A stretch of 64,000 nucleotides of DNA from Yamadazyma tenuis (GCF_029203305.1 NC_089465.1:124001-188000), one strand, 5' to 3'; counted from the stretch's first letter, positions 9,935-19,320 are shown. Translations and numbers: made by a program. The notes: generated from the letters alone by a model not told the origin.

Positions 9935-10426
9935 ATGACCACTACAGTTGACCCAATTGCTAAAAAACAGAAGCTCGAAGACGTCGCCACCTTGAAAGTA
10001 TTATTGAGATCCGATAAGGCCAAGGTCCCTACCAAAGGCTCTGCTTTGGCTGCCGGATATGATATCTACTCATCTGAATCGGGGTTGGTTCCTGGTCACG
10101 GACAGGCCATGATTAAAACCGATTTGACGGTTGTGGTGCCTGTTGGGTGCTATGGACGAGTGGCTCCGCGGTCAGGGTTGGCGGCCAAGCATGGGATTTC
10201 AACCGGGGCCGGAGTCATCGATGCTGATTATAGAGGAGAGGTGAAGATTATTCTCTTCAACCACTCTGACAAGGATTTCGAAATTGCCGAAGGGGACAGA
10301 ATTGCCCAGTTGGTGTTGGAGAAGATTCTCTTGACCGACGTACAAGAGATCACGGCCGAACAATTAGACGCCACCGACCGAGGCGAAGGAGGATTTGGTT
10401 CAACTGGAGGATTTGGTGCTCAGTAA
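9935..10426 (+). CDS. DUT1: dUTP pyrophosphatase
   Basis: 163-residue trimeric dUTPase converting dUTP to dUMP and PPi, which keeps uracil out of DNA and supplies dTMP synthesis. All five family motifs are present: AAGYDIYS (I), PRSGLA (II), [13 protein letters not shown] with the catalytic Asp and the uracil-binding hairpin (III), GDRIAQLV (IV) and the Gly-rich [11 protein letters not shown] (V). The frame is open further upstream, but 9935 is the first ATG and gives the usual family length. S. cerevisiae DUT1 (YBR252W) lies close to SRB6, TRS20 and MTC4, all of which are also within 10 kb here. Confidence 0.97.
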   Translation: MTTTVDPIAKKQKLEDVATLKVLLRSDKAKVPTKGSALAAGYDIYSSESGLVPGHGQAMIKTDLTVVVPVGCYGRVAPRSGLAAKHGISTGAGVIDADYRGEVKIILFNHSDKDFEIAEGDRIAQLVLEKILLTDVQEITAEQLDATDRGEGGFGSTGGFGAQ

Positions 10427-10512
10427 TGCTATCGGAGGTTCATCCATAATGTATATTTAAATAGTTTTTCCACATTATACTTCGTTAAATACTTCTATTT
10501 ACAATTGAAGGC

Positions 10513-12006
10513 TCACATACTGGCAGTCGGCCTCAGTTTTTCAGATGATTTGGCAGTTGAAATCGGTTCAGGTTGGTCTTTGGTTTCTTCCGACTTGGTT
10601 TCTTCCGACTTGGTCAGCTGTTGGGCTTCTTCCACGGCAGCAGAAACATTCTCAGGCTCCAGCTGGATTCCACCTTCGGCCGCTTCTTCCAACTCGTCCA
10701 ACTTGATTTCATCCTTCACATGGGTAACGGTGTCTTTTTCTCTCAAGTTTTCTTCGTTAATCAACTCATCCTGTTCCTTCAAGATATCCAACTTCAACTT
10801 AGAGTCGTCCGATAACTCCAATTTGGCCACATTGTAGACCTCGTCGGGAATAGCACTCAAAACAGCTAAAAGAGCGTCGTAGTACGATTCGATATCATGG
10901 GAATTTTCCCCATAAGTGTAGGTGGACGACAAAATCAACAAGGTGGAAGGGATCTTTTGTCTCAATCGCAAGTCCAACCAGGTGGTCAAATCATCTCTCA
11001 ATCTACCGGGTGAAACATTCACGGTCTTGATACCTCTTTGTTGACAAGCATACTTTAATTCTTGGATGGTGAGGGATTCGACCCCCTCGTAGTCGATGGC
11101 CTTATCGTCCTTGATGATGTTCAACAACGTGTGCCTGATCTGGTACCGCAAAATTGAGTCGGTACCAAATGGAGTGATGTTCATATACTTGGCCATGGCC
11201 AATAACTGAGGTCTCGACAAGTTATCCAAAACCTGATCATTTTTGAATAACCGAGCCACCTGGGTTAAGTGCTCCCTGGAAGGTTGCTTTCCCATCGACA
11301 AGGTGTCAAAAAATGACACAAACGCCTCTCTTTCCTTGTCATTGATTTTGCTCAACTTGAGCCCACTTTCCTCCATCGTCTGCTTAATGTACTGAGATGC
11401 AGCTTTTTTAGCCTTGTACAACTTGGCATTCTTTTTCTTTCTATCACTGGTAGACTCGTACGTGGACGGCAAAAAGTTGGGGAAAATACGGACGATTACT
11501 GGAATCAACAATTCAGCAAACGGAATAAGAATTAATGCGGCAAACGGCACCAATCTCACCAAATCTGCCAACGTTCTTTGTAACTGGTTGCTCTCTCTAC
11601 GGGAAAGCCCGTAACCGGCAAATACCTTGACCATCAACTTGGTGGAAACCTTGATTTCGTATCCCAACAATTTGGTACCGTCCCAATAATGGTGAGCTTC
11701 GTGCTTGACTTTTTCCCACAAGGTCTTTTTTTGGGCCACTTCCACCACTGCTTCGGACCCGGACTTGGGTGGGACGGCGCCATCCGCCTTGTCCTTTGCG
11801 GGTTCTCCGTCGCTCTGGGGTTTTGGGGCTTGAGAATTCATCCGAATAAACCCTTGAATCACACGGTTATTGAGTGTCAATTGCCGGTGCAAAGGGGATG
11901 ATTTGGCACTGGTGGCGGGTCTGGTCATCAAACCTCGTTTAAGAATGGACTGGGCTGCTCCCAAAGGTTGGGGCAATGCCCTCTTCAACAAAATCTGCTT
12001 TATCAT
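10513..12006 (-). CDS. MDM38: LETM1-family mitochondrial inner membrane protein
   Basis: 497-residue mitochondrial protein of the LETM1/Mdm38 family, involved in K+/H+ exchange across the inner membrane and in ribosome-membrane association. The start at 12006 gives a basic, Arg/Lys-containing presequence (MIKQILLKRALPQPL). After a linker, the single membrane segment LVRLVPFAALILIPFAELLI lies at ~165-185, followed by the conserved matrix-facing LETM1 domain with LLAMAKYMNITPFGTDSILR. The C-terminal ~80 residues are acidic and Glu/Lys-rich. The frame extends upstream to 12117 without an ATG. S. cerevisiae has two paralogues (Mdm38, Ylh47); Mdm38 is the better match by overall layout. It converges with DUT1 at 86 bp. 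Confidence 0.9.
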   Translation of the reverse strand: MIKQILLKRALPQPLGAAQSILKRGLMTRPATSAKSSPLHRQLTLNNRVIQGFIRMNSQAPKPQSDGEPAKDKADGAVPPKSGSEAVVEVAQKKTLWEKVKHEAHHYWDGTKLLGYEIKVSTKLMVKVFAGYGLSRRESNQLQRTLADLVRLVPFAALILIPFAELLIPVIVRIFPNFLPSTYESTSDRKKKNAKLYKAKKAASQYIKQTMEESGLKLSKINDKEREAFVSFFDTLSMGKQPSREHLTQVARLFKNDQVLDNLSRPQLLAMAKYMNITPFGTDSILRYQIRHTLLNIIKDDKAIDYEGVESLTIQELKYACQQRGIKTVNVSPGRLRDDLTTWLDLRLRQKIPSTLLILSSTYTYGENSHDIESYYDALLAVLSAIPDEVYNVAKLELSDDSKLKLDILKEQDELINEENLREKDTVTHVKDEIKLDELEEAAEGGIQLEPENVSAAVEEAQQLTKSEETKSEETKDQPEPISTAKSSEKLRPTASM

Positions 12007-12264
12007 GATAGGAGCTGTGAGTTCTAAATGGATGCCAGCCTTTTTTTGGAGAGTATGGTAAAATGTTCTCAGTTTTTTCCAGACCGAGCAACACCTGGCT
12101 GGGGATGGGCAGCGCACGACCGCATATATAAGGAGTTAATAACCAACCTACCAACAACAGGGAATGGTCTCGAAGGTTGGGACTGTTTGTATTATGGAAC
12201 CAGTGTGTCGTCAACACAAGTACAATAAATATATAGACTGTTTTACCTACTGCCATTTTACTGC

Positions 12265-13260
12265 TCACTGATCTTCACCTCTAAGCTTGTCAATGATATT
12301 CTGATCTTTCTGTTCTCCTCCAAGTCCCACAATGGCAATCTTGTCGATGACAGTATGGAAGTCATCATCGTCCCCGTCGAAGAAAAGGTTCAAACTTTGC
12401 ACGTTTTGGAACCGTACAAATTTCAATCTGCACTCATACCATCCTTCCTCATCTGGCAATGATAACTTCTCGATGTGAGGAGCAGCATTATCGCCGGCCG
12501 CATCTTCAAATGCCAAGATATTGAGCTTGTTGCCCCATACTTTGATCAAGTTGGGCAATTGGGTTTCCTCGGCGTCGTCCTCGTCCAACAAGGTGGTTTC
12601 ACTCACTTGAACAGGCTTCTTGGTCTTGATGAGAATGGAGTATATTTTGGAGATATGCGTCAAGGGCACGTACAACAAGATCTGGGAATCGGCATCCGAG
12701 AAAACAGAAGTCGACGGCTTGGAGAGGTCAAACACATCTTTGATGCTGGTATTAGAGTTGAGGGCCTGGGTGTTTAAAGCCTCAAAATCCCCAAAGTGGA
12801 CATTATCATTCAACACCAGATAACCTTTGGGGATAAACAGCACGATTTCCTTCAAGGCAGCAGAAGAAGCGGGTGCGGGTGCAGCACTGGTGGTAGCATT
12901 TCCTGCTCTGGCAATGGCGGTGGGATCAGAATCAGCTTTTGCCCTCAACTGTTCAAATGAATCCTTCAATTTGGCCGAAGCACCTCTCACGGTGTCGACC
13001 ACCTCGCCGTTCTCGAAGAAAAGAAACGTGGGCACCGCCGTGACGTTGTACTGGGTGGCCAACTCCTGGTTGGCGTCTAAATCAATTCTGACAATCTCCA
13101 ATTTACCGTAGAGTGGTTCGGCGTAGAGATCATCGACTAGAGGCTTGATGGCCTGACACGGCCCACACCAGGAGGCGGTGAAGTTGGCAATGAGATACTT
13201 GTTGTTGCTGAGATACAATTGGAAGTCAGCCTTCGACTTGACAAACTGAACACCTGACAT
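12265..13260 (-). CDS. Thioredoxin-PITH protein (TXNL1/Txl1-like)
   Basis: 331 residues. Residues 1-~105 are a thioredoxin fold with an intact WCGPC redox motif in NFTASWCGPCQAIKPL and the cis-Pro loop AVPTFLFF. After an Ala/Thr-rich linker (~115-135), residues ~145-331 form a PITH domain with LLDEDDAEETQLPNLIKVWG-type sequence and NVQSLNLFFDGDDDDF. The human TXNL1 and S. pombe Txl1 proteins of this layout bind the 26S proteasome lid, and S. cerevisiae lacks a clear counterpart as far as I recall. No presequence is seen, so cytosol or nucleus is likely. The start at 13260 is the family start; the frame continues upstream without need. Start codons of this gene and the divergent MTC4-like gene are 80 bp apart. 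Confidence 0.88.
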   Translation of the reverse strand: MSGVQFVKSKADFQLYLSNNKYLIANFTASWCGPCQAIKPLVDDLYAEPLYGKLEIVRIDLDANQELATQYNVTAVPTFLFFENGEVVDTVRGASAKLKDSFEQLRAKADSDPTAIARAGNATTSAAPAPASSAALKEIVLFIPKGYLVLNDNVHFGDFEALNTQALNSNTSIKDVFDLSKPSTSVFSDADSQILLYVPLTHISKIYSILIKTKKPVQVSETTLLDEDDAEETQLPNLIKVWGNKLNILAFEDAAGDNAAPHIEKLSLPDEEGWYECRLKFVRFQNVQSLNLFFDGDDDDFHTVIDKIAIVGLGGEQKDQNIIDKLRGEDQ

Positions 13261-13340
13261 CGAACTGTGAGTTTTTGCTGATAAATGAATTAAAATGCGA
13301 ATTGTCCTGTCATTTTTGGCAAGTAGATAATGACACGGTG

Positions 13341-15248
13341 ATGAGTTTGGATCCGTTAACAACAGCGTTTGCACGCAGTATAAATAGGCCGAGAGGTGAA
13401 AGCATCTCCACCGACTCACAGGGCGCTGCCGATAGTTTGCATAGGAACCCACGAATGTTGCCCAGCCAGTTTGACCCACTGCTGTTATCGGCGGTGGATG
13501 GGAACGGGTTTGATTTCGATACAGTTTTATCCCTCGACTCGTACCGCTCCAGCGGCAGGGAGAGCACGGCGGTGGAAAGCGTTCAGAGCCACTCGCAGGA
13601 CTACGACGAGGCTGACTTGAAGAAGGCCCGCGAGTTGGCAGGAATGCTTTTAGATTCAAAGCGAACGTACCTCCAAGAACACAAACTACTAGATATTAGG
13701 GGAATGGAGGACGCCTTCAATGCCACCGATAACTCCAAGATGATGACCATCCCGAAGGCAACGTACCTCCGAGCCGAGCGGGTCAAGGCGACGCTATCAC
13801 TAAAATACATTGTGATTGACCGTACTTACTCACACCAAGATACGATTAAGTTCCCAGGGGTGGATGGAGTCTACAACCCGCTCCAGATCATTCGGAACCG
13901 TAAGTTGCGGGCCAAGTACCGCGAGCCGCCCCAGCTGATTACGTTCAAGACCATGCCATTGGCGTCCACCGCTTTCAGCTCCAAGAATATTGCCGGCAAA
14001 CAGAGACCCTGGAGGTTGATGTGGGCCGTCGAATTGAACGAGCTCGTGGGAGACCAAGCGTGGAGAATGGGGCATATCTACGAGTTGAAGAAGCGCAACG
14101 GCGACCTCTGGTTCCCCAAATCTTCGGGACTCTCTATTGGCTCGGGAAAAGTTGCAAAGGCTCGCAAGCACGAGGGCAGGTTGAAGATGAAGAATAGGCT
14201 CCACGACAAGCTTTTTGTGGACGATGACACAGAGTCGGGAGATACAAAATCAATGGTGTCAGACCAGTCGGAGACTTCTGGTAAGTCGAGGAGGTCTTCC
14301 AACTTGTCGCCGTTGACGGAGCTCAAGACAGGGAGACGAGACAGACTAAAGACGAAGGTGCGTAAGACTTTGAGAGGCTCTCACGAGTCGGGGTCAGGGT
14401 CGGAGGTGGAAGAGTCAATCCAGGGGGATGAACTGGTTGAAATCAAGGAAGAAATAAACCCTTATGTTGCTTCAAAAGACGATTTGAATATCCTGTCGAG
14501 ACCTTTTCAGACAGAACTTGAGGCTCCTTTCTCGTCCTTGAGCAACATCAAGTTCAAGCCGACGGAAGGAAAGAGAAATGAGACCGATGTAGTAGAAATT
14601 ACAGAGCCTGACCTCGAGCAGCCGGTATCACTCAAGCCCCAAATAGAAAGTCTCGATATCCAATTCAAAAAGATTTCCAATAACCAGAGATTCTTCAGAA
14701 ACTCTACCATTGTAAAGTTGCATTTTCTTGCAAACATATACCCACAGCTCTTTGAGTCTGCGTGCTCCAGAATTGACGAATTAACCAACACTACGATACC
14801 CCGGTTAAATCAATTGATGGTGGATATCAACGATGATACGATTCCTACGTACGACTTGCAATGCTCAACGATTTTGAACGAAATCAAGTCATTGACCCTC
14901 ATCATTAATGACGATTATTCCATCAAAATCGACAACTTGCTTACTAGCAGTGATCGTTTACTTGCTGAGATAAACACTTCGCTATCACTAGAGCTCAGAA
15001 AAGTCGACGAAAAGCTCGACCGATTGAACAACTCGCTTTTCGGCAACAACTTTGTGGGAAAACTAGACTTGCACCAAAACCAGAAAATATCTATGAACGA
15101 ATCGGGCAACTACAGAATAGTATACATGTTACTAGAAAACTTTATCGTTATTGTATTACGGGTTATCTGGATAGTAGCCAATATTTACAAGTTTGTGTTA
15201 TTTTGGTTTAAGTTGGTGTGGAAAATTATCAAGTTTTTGTTGTTTTAG
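13341..15248 (+). CDS. MTC4: MTC4-like protein with C-terminal membrane segment
   Basis: 635 residues. The middle contains a well-structured stretch (~190-280) with RPWRLMWAVELNELVGDQAW and IYELKKRNGDLWFPKSSG. A charged, Ser-rich linker (~290-430) and a coiled-coil-like region rich in Leu/Ile/Asn (~450-590) follow. The last ~35 residues are very hydrophobic (IVIVLRVIWIVANIYKFVLF onward), giving a tail anchor or hairpin. The assignment to S. cerevisiae Mtc4 (YBR255W, telomere-capping maintenance, function unclear) rests mainly on neighbourhood: DUT1, SRB6 and TRS20 flank it in both species. The ATG at 13341 is chosen because the open frame further upstream (to 13275) lacks an ATG. Confidence 0.6.
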   Translation: MSLDPLTTAFARSINRPRGESISTDSQGAADSLHRNPRMLPSQFDPLLLSAVDGNGFDFDTVLSLDSYRSSGRESTAVESVQSHSQDYDEADLKKARELAGMLLDSKRTYLQEHKLLDIRGMEDAFNATDNSKMMTIPKATYLRAERVKATLSLKYIVIDRTYSHQDTIKFPGVDGVYNPLQIIRNRKLRAKYREPPQLITFKTMPLASTAFSSKNIAGKQRPWRLMWAVELNELVGDQAWRMGHIYELKKRNGDLWFPKSSGLSIGSGKVAKARKHEGRLKMKNRLHDKLFVDDDTESGDTKSMVSDQSETSGKSRRSSNLSPLTELKTGRRDRLKTKVRKTLRGSHESGSGSEVEESIQGDELVEIKEEINPYVASKDDLNILSRPFQTELEAPFSSLSNIKFKPTEGKRNETDVVEITEPDLEQPVSLKPQIESLDIQFKKISNNQRFFRNSTIVKLHFLANIYPQLFESACSRIDELTNTTIPRLNQLMVDINDDTIPTYDLQCSTILNEIKSLTLIINDDYSIKIDNLLTSSDRLLAEINTSLSLELRKVDEKLDRLNNSLFGNNFVGKLDLHQNQKISMNESGNYRIVYMLLENFIVIVLRVIWIVANIYKFVLFWFKLVWKIIKFLLF

Positions 15249-16715
15249 TTAGCTATAACTGTTTTGAGACTTTAGTTTATCCAACTGGGAAATAAATTTA
15301 TTTGCATTGATGAAGTACTCGAACGATGATTCCTGCATTGATTCATCATAAGAAACAGTGTCAGTAGACCCTAGCAGATTTCTTGTAAAGTACCGTTTCA
15401 TTTCTTCAAAACCTTCGTCATGGTTTGCATTGTCATCGGAGGCAGCAGCAAAACCGGTTTGGGTCAAATCTGATTTGTACGAGGTTGGAACGTAGTCGTC
15501 ACCACTATCAACAACCACCCCAAGAATAGTACTTTTATAATAAGACAGTGAGCTTAGAAGCGTAGCCACCACATCCAACTTGTGATCATAATCATCGGCT
15601 GAAAGCTTTCCCACATCTAACATGATTCTAGGATAGTGGAGACGCAACGGCTTATCGGAATACACCTTATCAATACACTCTTGGACGTCTTCAAGAGTTA
15701 GATCGGTATTAACTTCCACCAAGATAAACGTCTCATCGTTTCCTGTAGTTCCCACCACCGTAGCAGTTCCCAATTTGGTGACAGACAAGAACTGATGCGG
15801 TTGAGTACTTGCAAACATCGCATCCAAGCCCGACTGAAGTTTGTGTTTATACATGAGTTTATCGAAAGAAAGGTTGGAGTCTGAGGTGCTGAACCCCACA
15901 GGAAATGATACACCAGACACCAATTCACGATGCAACTGAGATTCAATTAATGTTGAACTTACGAGCCCGTAACAGAACAAGTCAGATAAATACTGAGGCG
16001 TAAGGGTATCACTAATATCTCCCACAATCGGACAGATTTCACACAAATCGTCCAACAAGGCTCGACAGTAGGGCATTCCATGACTGACCTCAAAAGTACT
16101 TACACTGCCAGCGAATGACTGGATCTGGTCAAACTCAGCATATGGAGTGGTGTACTGAGATAAGTTTGCTCTCATAGACAACATTAAGTTTGCCGGTTTG
16201 TAAGTGGAATTGAAGATTTGCTGGACTTCAGAAGCACATTGGGTAGGTGTATACTGAAATCTTTTGCCCAACAAAGTACCGATCCACTGGGAGCATGCTT
16301 TGATCTGATTGGAGTTTTTGATGGCACTTGGACCGACAAGCACCAACAACGGCCTGTCAGCTGTCAGCGAGTCTAACAGGGAAGTCATCAACTGCGATAA
16401 ATTCGTTCTGTACTTGAGGATCTTCTGTTGCAAAGTTGGTGATATCGGATATAAGTAGTTTTGTATCACTTCAGGCAGAGGAACAGCTATATGGCCGTTG
16501 GAGGCCAAAAGAAGTCCAGATCCCACCGAGGAAGTAGGGCGCCTTGGTGAAGTGGTTCCATAAACCCAATTGGGAGCCAATATGGCTTTAGTGGGTTTAG
16601 CACCGGCGACATCTCGGTATTTGAGATTTGTATCGCTATTGATTTTTTCCAAGGTTTTCTCTTCAACCCCCTCCTCTTTGTGGAGCGAGTCATAGGCGGA
16701 CTTTAGGGAGTTCAT
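15249..16715 (-). CDS. Divergent DAHP synthase homologue, probable pseudoenzyme
   Basis: 488 residues. The core (~105-370) is clearly related to class I DAHP synthases (Aro3/Aro4): VLVGPSAIKN for VIVGPCSIHD, SDTLTPQYLSDLFCYGLV for LDTISPQYLADLVSFGAI, ESQLHREL and SFPVGF identical, and HQFLSVTKLGTATV for HHFMGVTKHGVAAI. Key active-site residues are gone: the metal-binding Cys is Ser, the KPRTTVGWKG phosphate/PEP loop is replaced by SQYTTPYAEF, the metal-binding His of SHGNS is lost (VGKLSAD), and the C-terminal acidic ligands are not recognisable. It carries ~90 extra N-terminal and extra C-terminal residues compared with the usual 370. The open frame is intact, so it is maintained, not a decayed pseudogene. 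ARO4 (YBR249C) lies in the matching S. cerevisiae block. Role unknown. Confidence 0.85.
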   Translation of the reverse strand: MNSLKSAYDSLHKEEGVEEKTLEKINSDTNLKYRDVAGAKPTKAILAPNWVYGTTSPRRPTSSVGSGLLLASNGHIAVPLPEVIQNYLYPISPTLQQKILKYRTNLSQLMTSLLDSLTADRPLLVLVGPSAIKNSNQIKACSQWIGTLLGKRFQYTPTQCASEVQQIFNSTYKPANLMLSMRANLSQYTTPYAEFDQIQSFAGSVSTFEVSHGMPYCRALLDDLCEICPIVGDISDTLTPQYLSDLFCYGLVSSTLIESQLHRELVSGVSFPVGFSTSDSNLSFDKLMYKHKLQSGLDAMFASTQPHQFLSVTKLGTATVVGTTGNDETFILVEVNTDLTLEDVQECIDKVYSDKPLRLHYPRIMLDVGKLSADDYDHKLDVVATLLSSLSYYKSTILGVVVDSGDDYVPTSYKSDLTQTGFAAASDDNANHDEGFEEMKRYFTRNLLGSTDTVSYDESMQESSFEYFINANKFISQLDKLKSQNSYS

Positions 16716-16838
16716 CGGACTGTGAGAGGAAAACTTTTGTGGATTTATACAAGCTGTTCGTAATTAACTTCACTGAGTCACAAGCGCAGAATTTTTTTGC
16801 ATCTTTTTGCCGCGACTTTTTTCCTATCAACTCTACCA

Positions 16839-17227
16839 ATGCAAGCAAAATCAATAGCATTATTGGGTATGTTCAAATCAAATCTAACACCACGAATGCA
16901 CCGTATTAACCATCATTAGAAAACATAGACACCCACGTCGAACAAATTCTCCAGAAATTCCAGGACGTTTTCGATGTGGCAGTCATTCAGGACAAGTCCA
17001 AAGAGTTGTTGGCGGTGGAATCGCTCGCTATGGAAACAGATGCGTTATCCATAATACGATTCTGCGAGGACCTTCTTGGCATCACCAGAAGTTTGAGAGA
17101 ATCGTGGTGTTTGGACAGCATCAAAGTCAACCCCGTCCAAGACAAACAGGTGGAGCAGGCAGAAATCAACCGAATCTTCAGTAAATTTAACCAGCTCACT
17201 GATAGCATTTCCAAGTATCAGAAATAA
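16839..17227 (+). CDS. SRB6: Mediator head subunit Srb6/Med22, two exons
   Basis: Spliced gene, exons 16839-16866 and 16920-17227, 111 residues. Exon 1 encodes MQAKSIALL plus the first base of a Glu codon; exon 2 continues ENIDTHVEQILQKFQDVFDV. The product is a small, mainly helical subunit of the Mediator head module, which contacts RNA polymerase II; S. cerevisiae Srb6 has 121 residues. Removing the intron keeps the frame and yields a full-length family member, whereas unspliced reading stops at once. In S. cerevisiae SRB6 (YBR253W) sits between DUT1 and TRS20; here all three are within 10 kb. Confidence 0.93.
16867..16919 (+). other. Short spliceosomal intron of SRB6
   Basis: 53-nt intron: donor GTATGT at 16867, branch site TATTAAC at 16904-16910 (one change from TACTAAC), acceptor TAG ending at 16919. 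The branch adenine is 10 nt from the last acceptor base, nearly the same spacing as in the RPS21 intron. A TCTAAC at 16883-16888 is a less likely branch site. Confidence 0.9.
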
Positions 17228-17271
17228 TCGTCTCACGTTAATCATTAGGGGTCCTATAAAAGTATAAAGGG

Positions 17272-18741
17272 TCAATACATTTTGGTTGGGCTCACGGGCC
17301 GGCTGGGTCGAGGACTCATGGTTCTGGGGGTTGTTGATTGTGATTGGTTTTCTTCATTGACTCTTTCCTCAAAGAGATTGACAAACTTTTGCACTTTGCC
17401 CACTTTGATGAACTGGAACTTTTTGTCTCCCTTGACACCCTTGACGTAAGCTGCACCAGGAGCAAGGTTATCGTACTCGTGCAAGTCAATGGTAAAAGAT
17501 GTCTGTTTCTTCAAAGGTTGCTTGGAAGTAATGTTATGCGACAGTCTTCTGGTAAGAGTCCCTCCATCCTCGTCAGGAAGCACAAGCGGCTGTGGAGCCT
17601 GTGAAGCGCTCAAGGCCGAGTTAGAAGGTTTAAGTTTGACGGCAGGAAAGTTTGAAGAAATTGCAGCGGAATTCGATCTCGATCTGTTGGAGGCTGGTAG
17701 ATTAGGAGCTTTCAAAGAGTCAGCAGATAACATGGGGGAAGTTGCAACTGTGCTTGTGGTGATGATCTCATATTGGGGGTCTCGCATTGGTGGTCCGAGC
17801 TTAGGAGCATCACCGAGGGTATCAAGTAACTGCATCTTTGTGGAGTCATTGTGTCTCAAATTATCGATATCACGAATAAAAGTATCTTGGTCTCTCTTGT
17901 CTTTGTTGTTAACTCTTTGTAGCGGGTTCTTGGCTAGAAGATACCCGAAGTTTATGTTGGATTTCTGCCCATTGTGTTTCCCCACTAAAGTCACAGCATC
18001 ATCTTCATCAAGGTGTAACAGTTGGTACAGAATATCACCATCGTCTATAGTGCAACAGCCTGGAGTTACGTCGTGGTCCGACATGTCCAAAGTGGTTTCT
18101 GTGCCAGATATTTCATCATTGATCTCGCTCAAATCGGCTAGTTGGGGCAGAAAGTCGATGTCAAAGTCTCTGGATGATGTCCATACCTCACGAAACAACC
18201 GGGAGATATATAACTCGATCTGTTGGATAAAATTAAAGTCACAAAGAAGAAGAATCCCATAGTTCTCATCTTTCAAAAAGTCTATAGTGAGGTCTCCCGA
18301 ACTGTCTACCATGAAGTTGAGTAGCCTCAAGCTTAACGTGACAATAAAAACCTCATCGCTCACAAAGTCTCGGCACGAGATGTTCGACTTGGAGTCGTAG
18401 GTCAACAAGGTGCTGATTAAATTTGTGGGCCGAACCTCGTCATGGTTAGTTTTGGCCAAAAAGATGAGGTTATCTCTAATGAGGTCCGAAGGCTTCAAAC
18501 TCTTGTTCCTGCTGATGAGAGTGTTGAGCTCGACATTCACCACAAAGTCGATCTCCAGGTGCTCGGCTAAATCAATAGAGGGTTGGGAGTTATTGGTTCT
18601 TAGGTGGGAGTAAATCTGAAACAAGCGCTTGGCCTTGTCCAAAACATCCAGGGAAAAGATGAAGTTCGGCTTGTGCAAGTCCTGCGGGTTCGGATGGAAG
18701 TGGAAAGACTGGTACCTCTTGAGGTTTAGTCCTTGGCTCAT
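17272..18741 (-). CDS. Unrecognised Ser/Pro-rich protein with conserved-looking C-terminal motif
   Basis: 489 residues I cannot name. Residues 1-~215 look folded (alternating Leu/Ile with RYQSFHFHPNPQDLHKPNF at the start and FVSDEVFIVTLSLRLLNFMV near 125). An acidic segment follows, with DILYQLLHLDEDDAVTLVG at ~240. Residues ~310-420 are disordered, rich in Ser/Thr/Pro, with many minimal phosphorylation sites (TSPM, MSPRPSRPVSP). Near the end, GDKKFQFIKVGKVQKFVNLF looks like a short folded or binding motif, followed by a TP/SP-rich tail. No membrane segment or catalytic motif is seen. It lies between SRB6 and TRS20, which are adjacent in S. cerevisiae, and converges with SRB6 at 44 bp. A regulatory or scaffold protein is a guess. 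Confidence 0.75.
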   Translation of the reverse strand: MSQGLNLKRYQSFHFHPNPQDLHKPNFIFSLDVLDKAKRLFQIYSHLRTNNSQPSIDLAEHLEIDFVVNVELNTLISRNKSLKPSDLIRDNLIFLAKTNHDEVRPTNLISTLLTYDSKSNISCRDFVSDEVFIVTLSLRLLNFMVDSSGDLTIDFLKDENYGILLLCDFNFIQQIELYISRLFREVWTSSRDFDIDFLPQLADLSEINDEISGTETTLDMSDHDVTPGCCTIDDGDILYQLLHLDEDDAVTLVGKHNGQKSNINFGYLLAKNPLQRVNNKDKRDQDTFIRDIDNLRHNDSTKMQLLDTLGDAPKLGPPMRDPQYEIITTSTVATSPMLSADSLKAPNLPASNRSRSNSAAISSNFPAVKLKPSNSALSASQAPQPLVLPDEDGGTLTRRLSHNITSKQPLKKQTSFTIDLHEYDNLAPGAAYVKGVKGDKKFQFIKVGKVQKFVNLFEERVNEENQSQSTTPRTMSPRPSRPVSPTKMY

Positions 18742-18861
18742 ATTATAGTTGCCACTGGTCGTATCAATTGTTTTGAGGGATGTGAAGTAGTTGTTTACTT
18801 TTCGATTAAACTACTAGTTATAGTAATTTCGCGGAAACCTAACAAATTTAGCAGATCCAGA

Positions 18862-19320
18862 ATGAGCTCCTACTACTTCACAATCATAGGAACCAACGAC
18901 ACGCCTCTCTACGAGCTCGAGTTTGCCTCTTTCAAGCTAGGCGGATCGGGGGCGTCGCAGGTGCCGGGCAAAAGTCAGTTTTCCAATAATGTCAAGGAAA
19001 TTCTCCCGTTCGTGACCCATTCTTCCATTGATCTCATCGAGGATGTTCAGTGGAATAACAACCAGTTCTACTTGGGGAAAGTGGACTCCTTCTATGGATT
19101 GCTGGTCAATGCATTTGTGACACAAGGGAACATCAAGTTTATAATATGCTACGATAACGGAAACGGTAGATATGATGAGAATGCCATTCGGCAATTTTTC
19201 ATGGAAACGAACGAACTCTACGTTAAGGAGCTCATGGACCCATTCTATAGCGTGAACGACGCCCTCACGTCGCCGGACTTTGATTTGCGCATCAAGCTTC
19301 TTGCTAAGAAGTACTTATAG
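18862..19320 (+). CDS. TRS20: TRAPP subunit Trs20 (sedlin)
   Basis: 152-residue longin-fold core subunit of the TRAPP complexes, which act as Rab GEFs and tethers in ER-Golgi and Golgi traffic and in autophagy. It begins MSSYYFTIIGTNDTPLYELEF, the typical sedlin start, and contains HSSIDLIEDVQWNNNQFYL and DNGNGRYDENAIRQFF; it ends with DLRIKLLAKKYL. The frame is open upstream from 18733, but the family start is the ATG at 18862. It is divergent from the Ser/Pro-rich gene. The S. cerevisiae counterpart is YBR254C, next to SRB6. Confidence 0.95.
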   Translation: MSSYYFTIIGTNDTPLYELEFASFKLGGSGASQVPGKSQFSNNVKEILPFVTHSSIDLIEDVQWNNNQFYLGKVDSFYGLLVNAFVTQGNIKFIICYDNGNGRYDENAIRQFFMETNELYVKELMDPFYSVNDALTSPDFDLRIKLLAKKYL

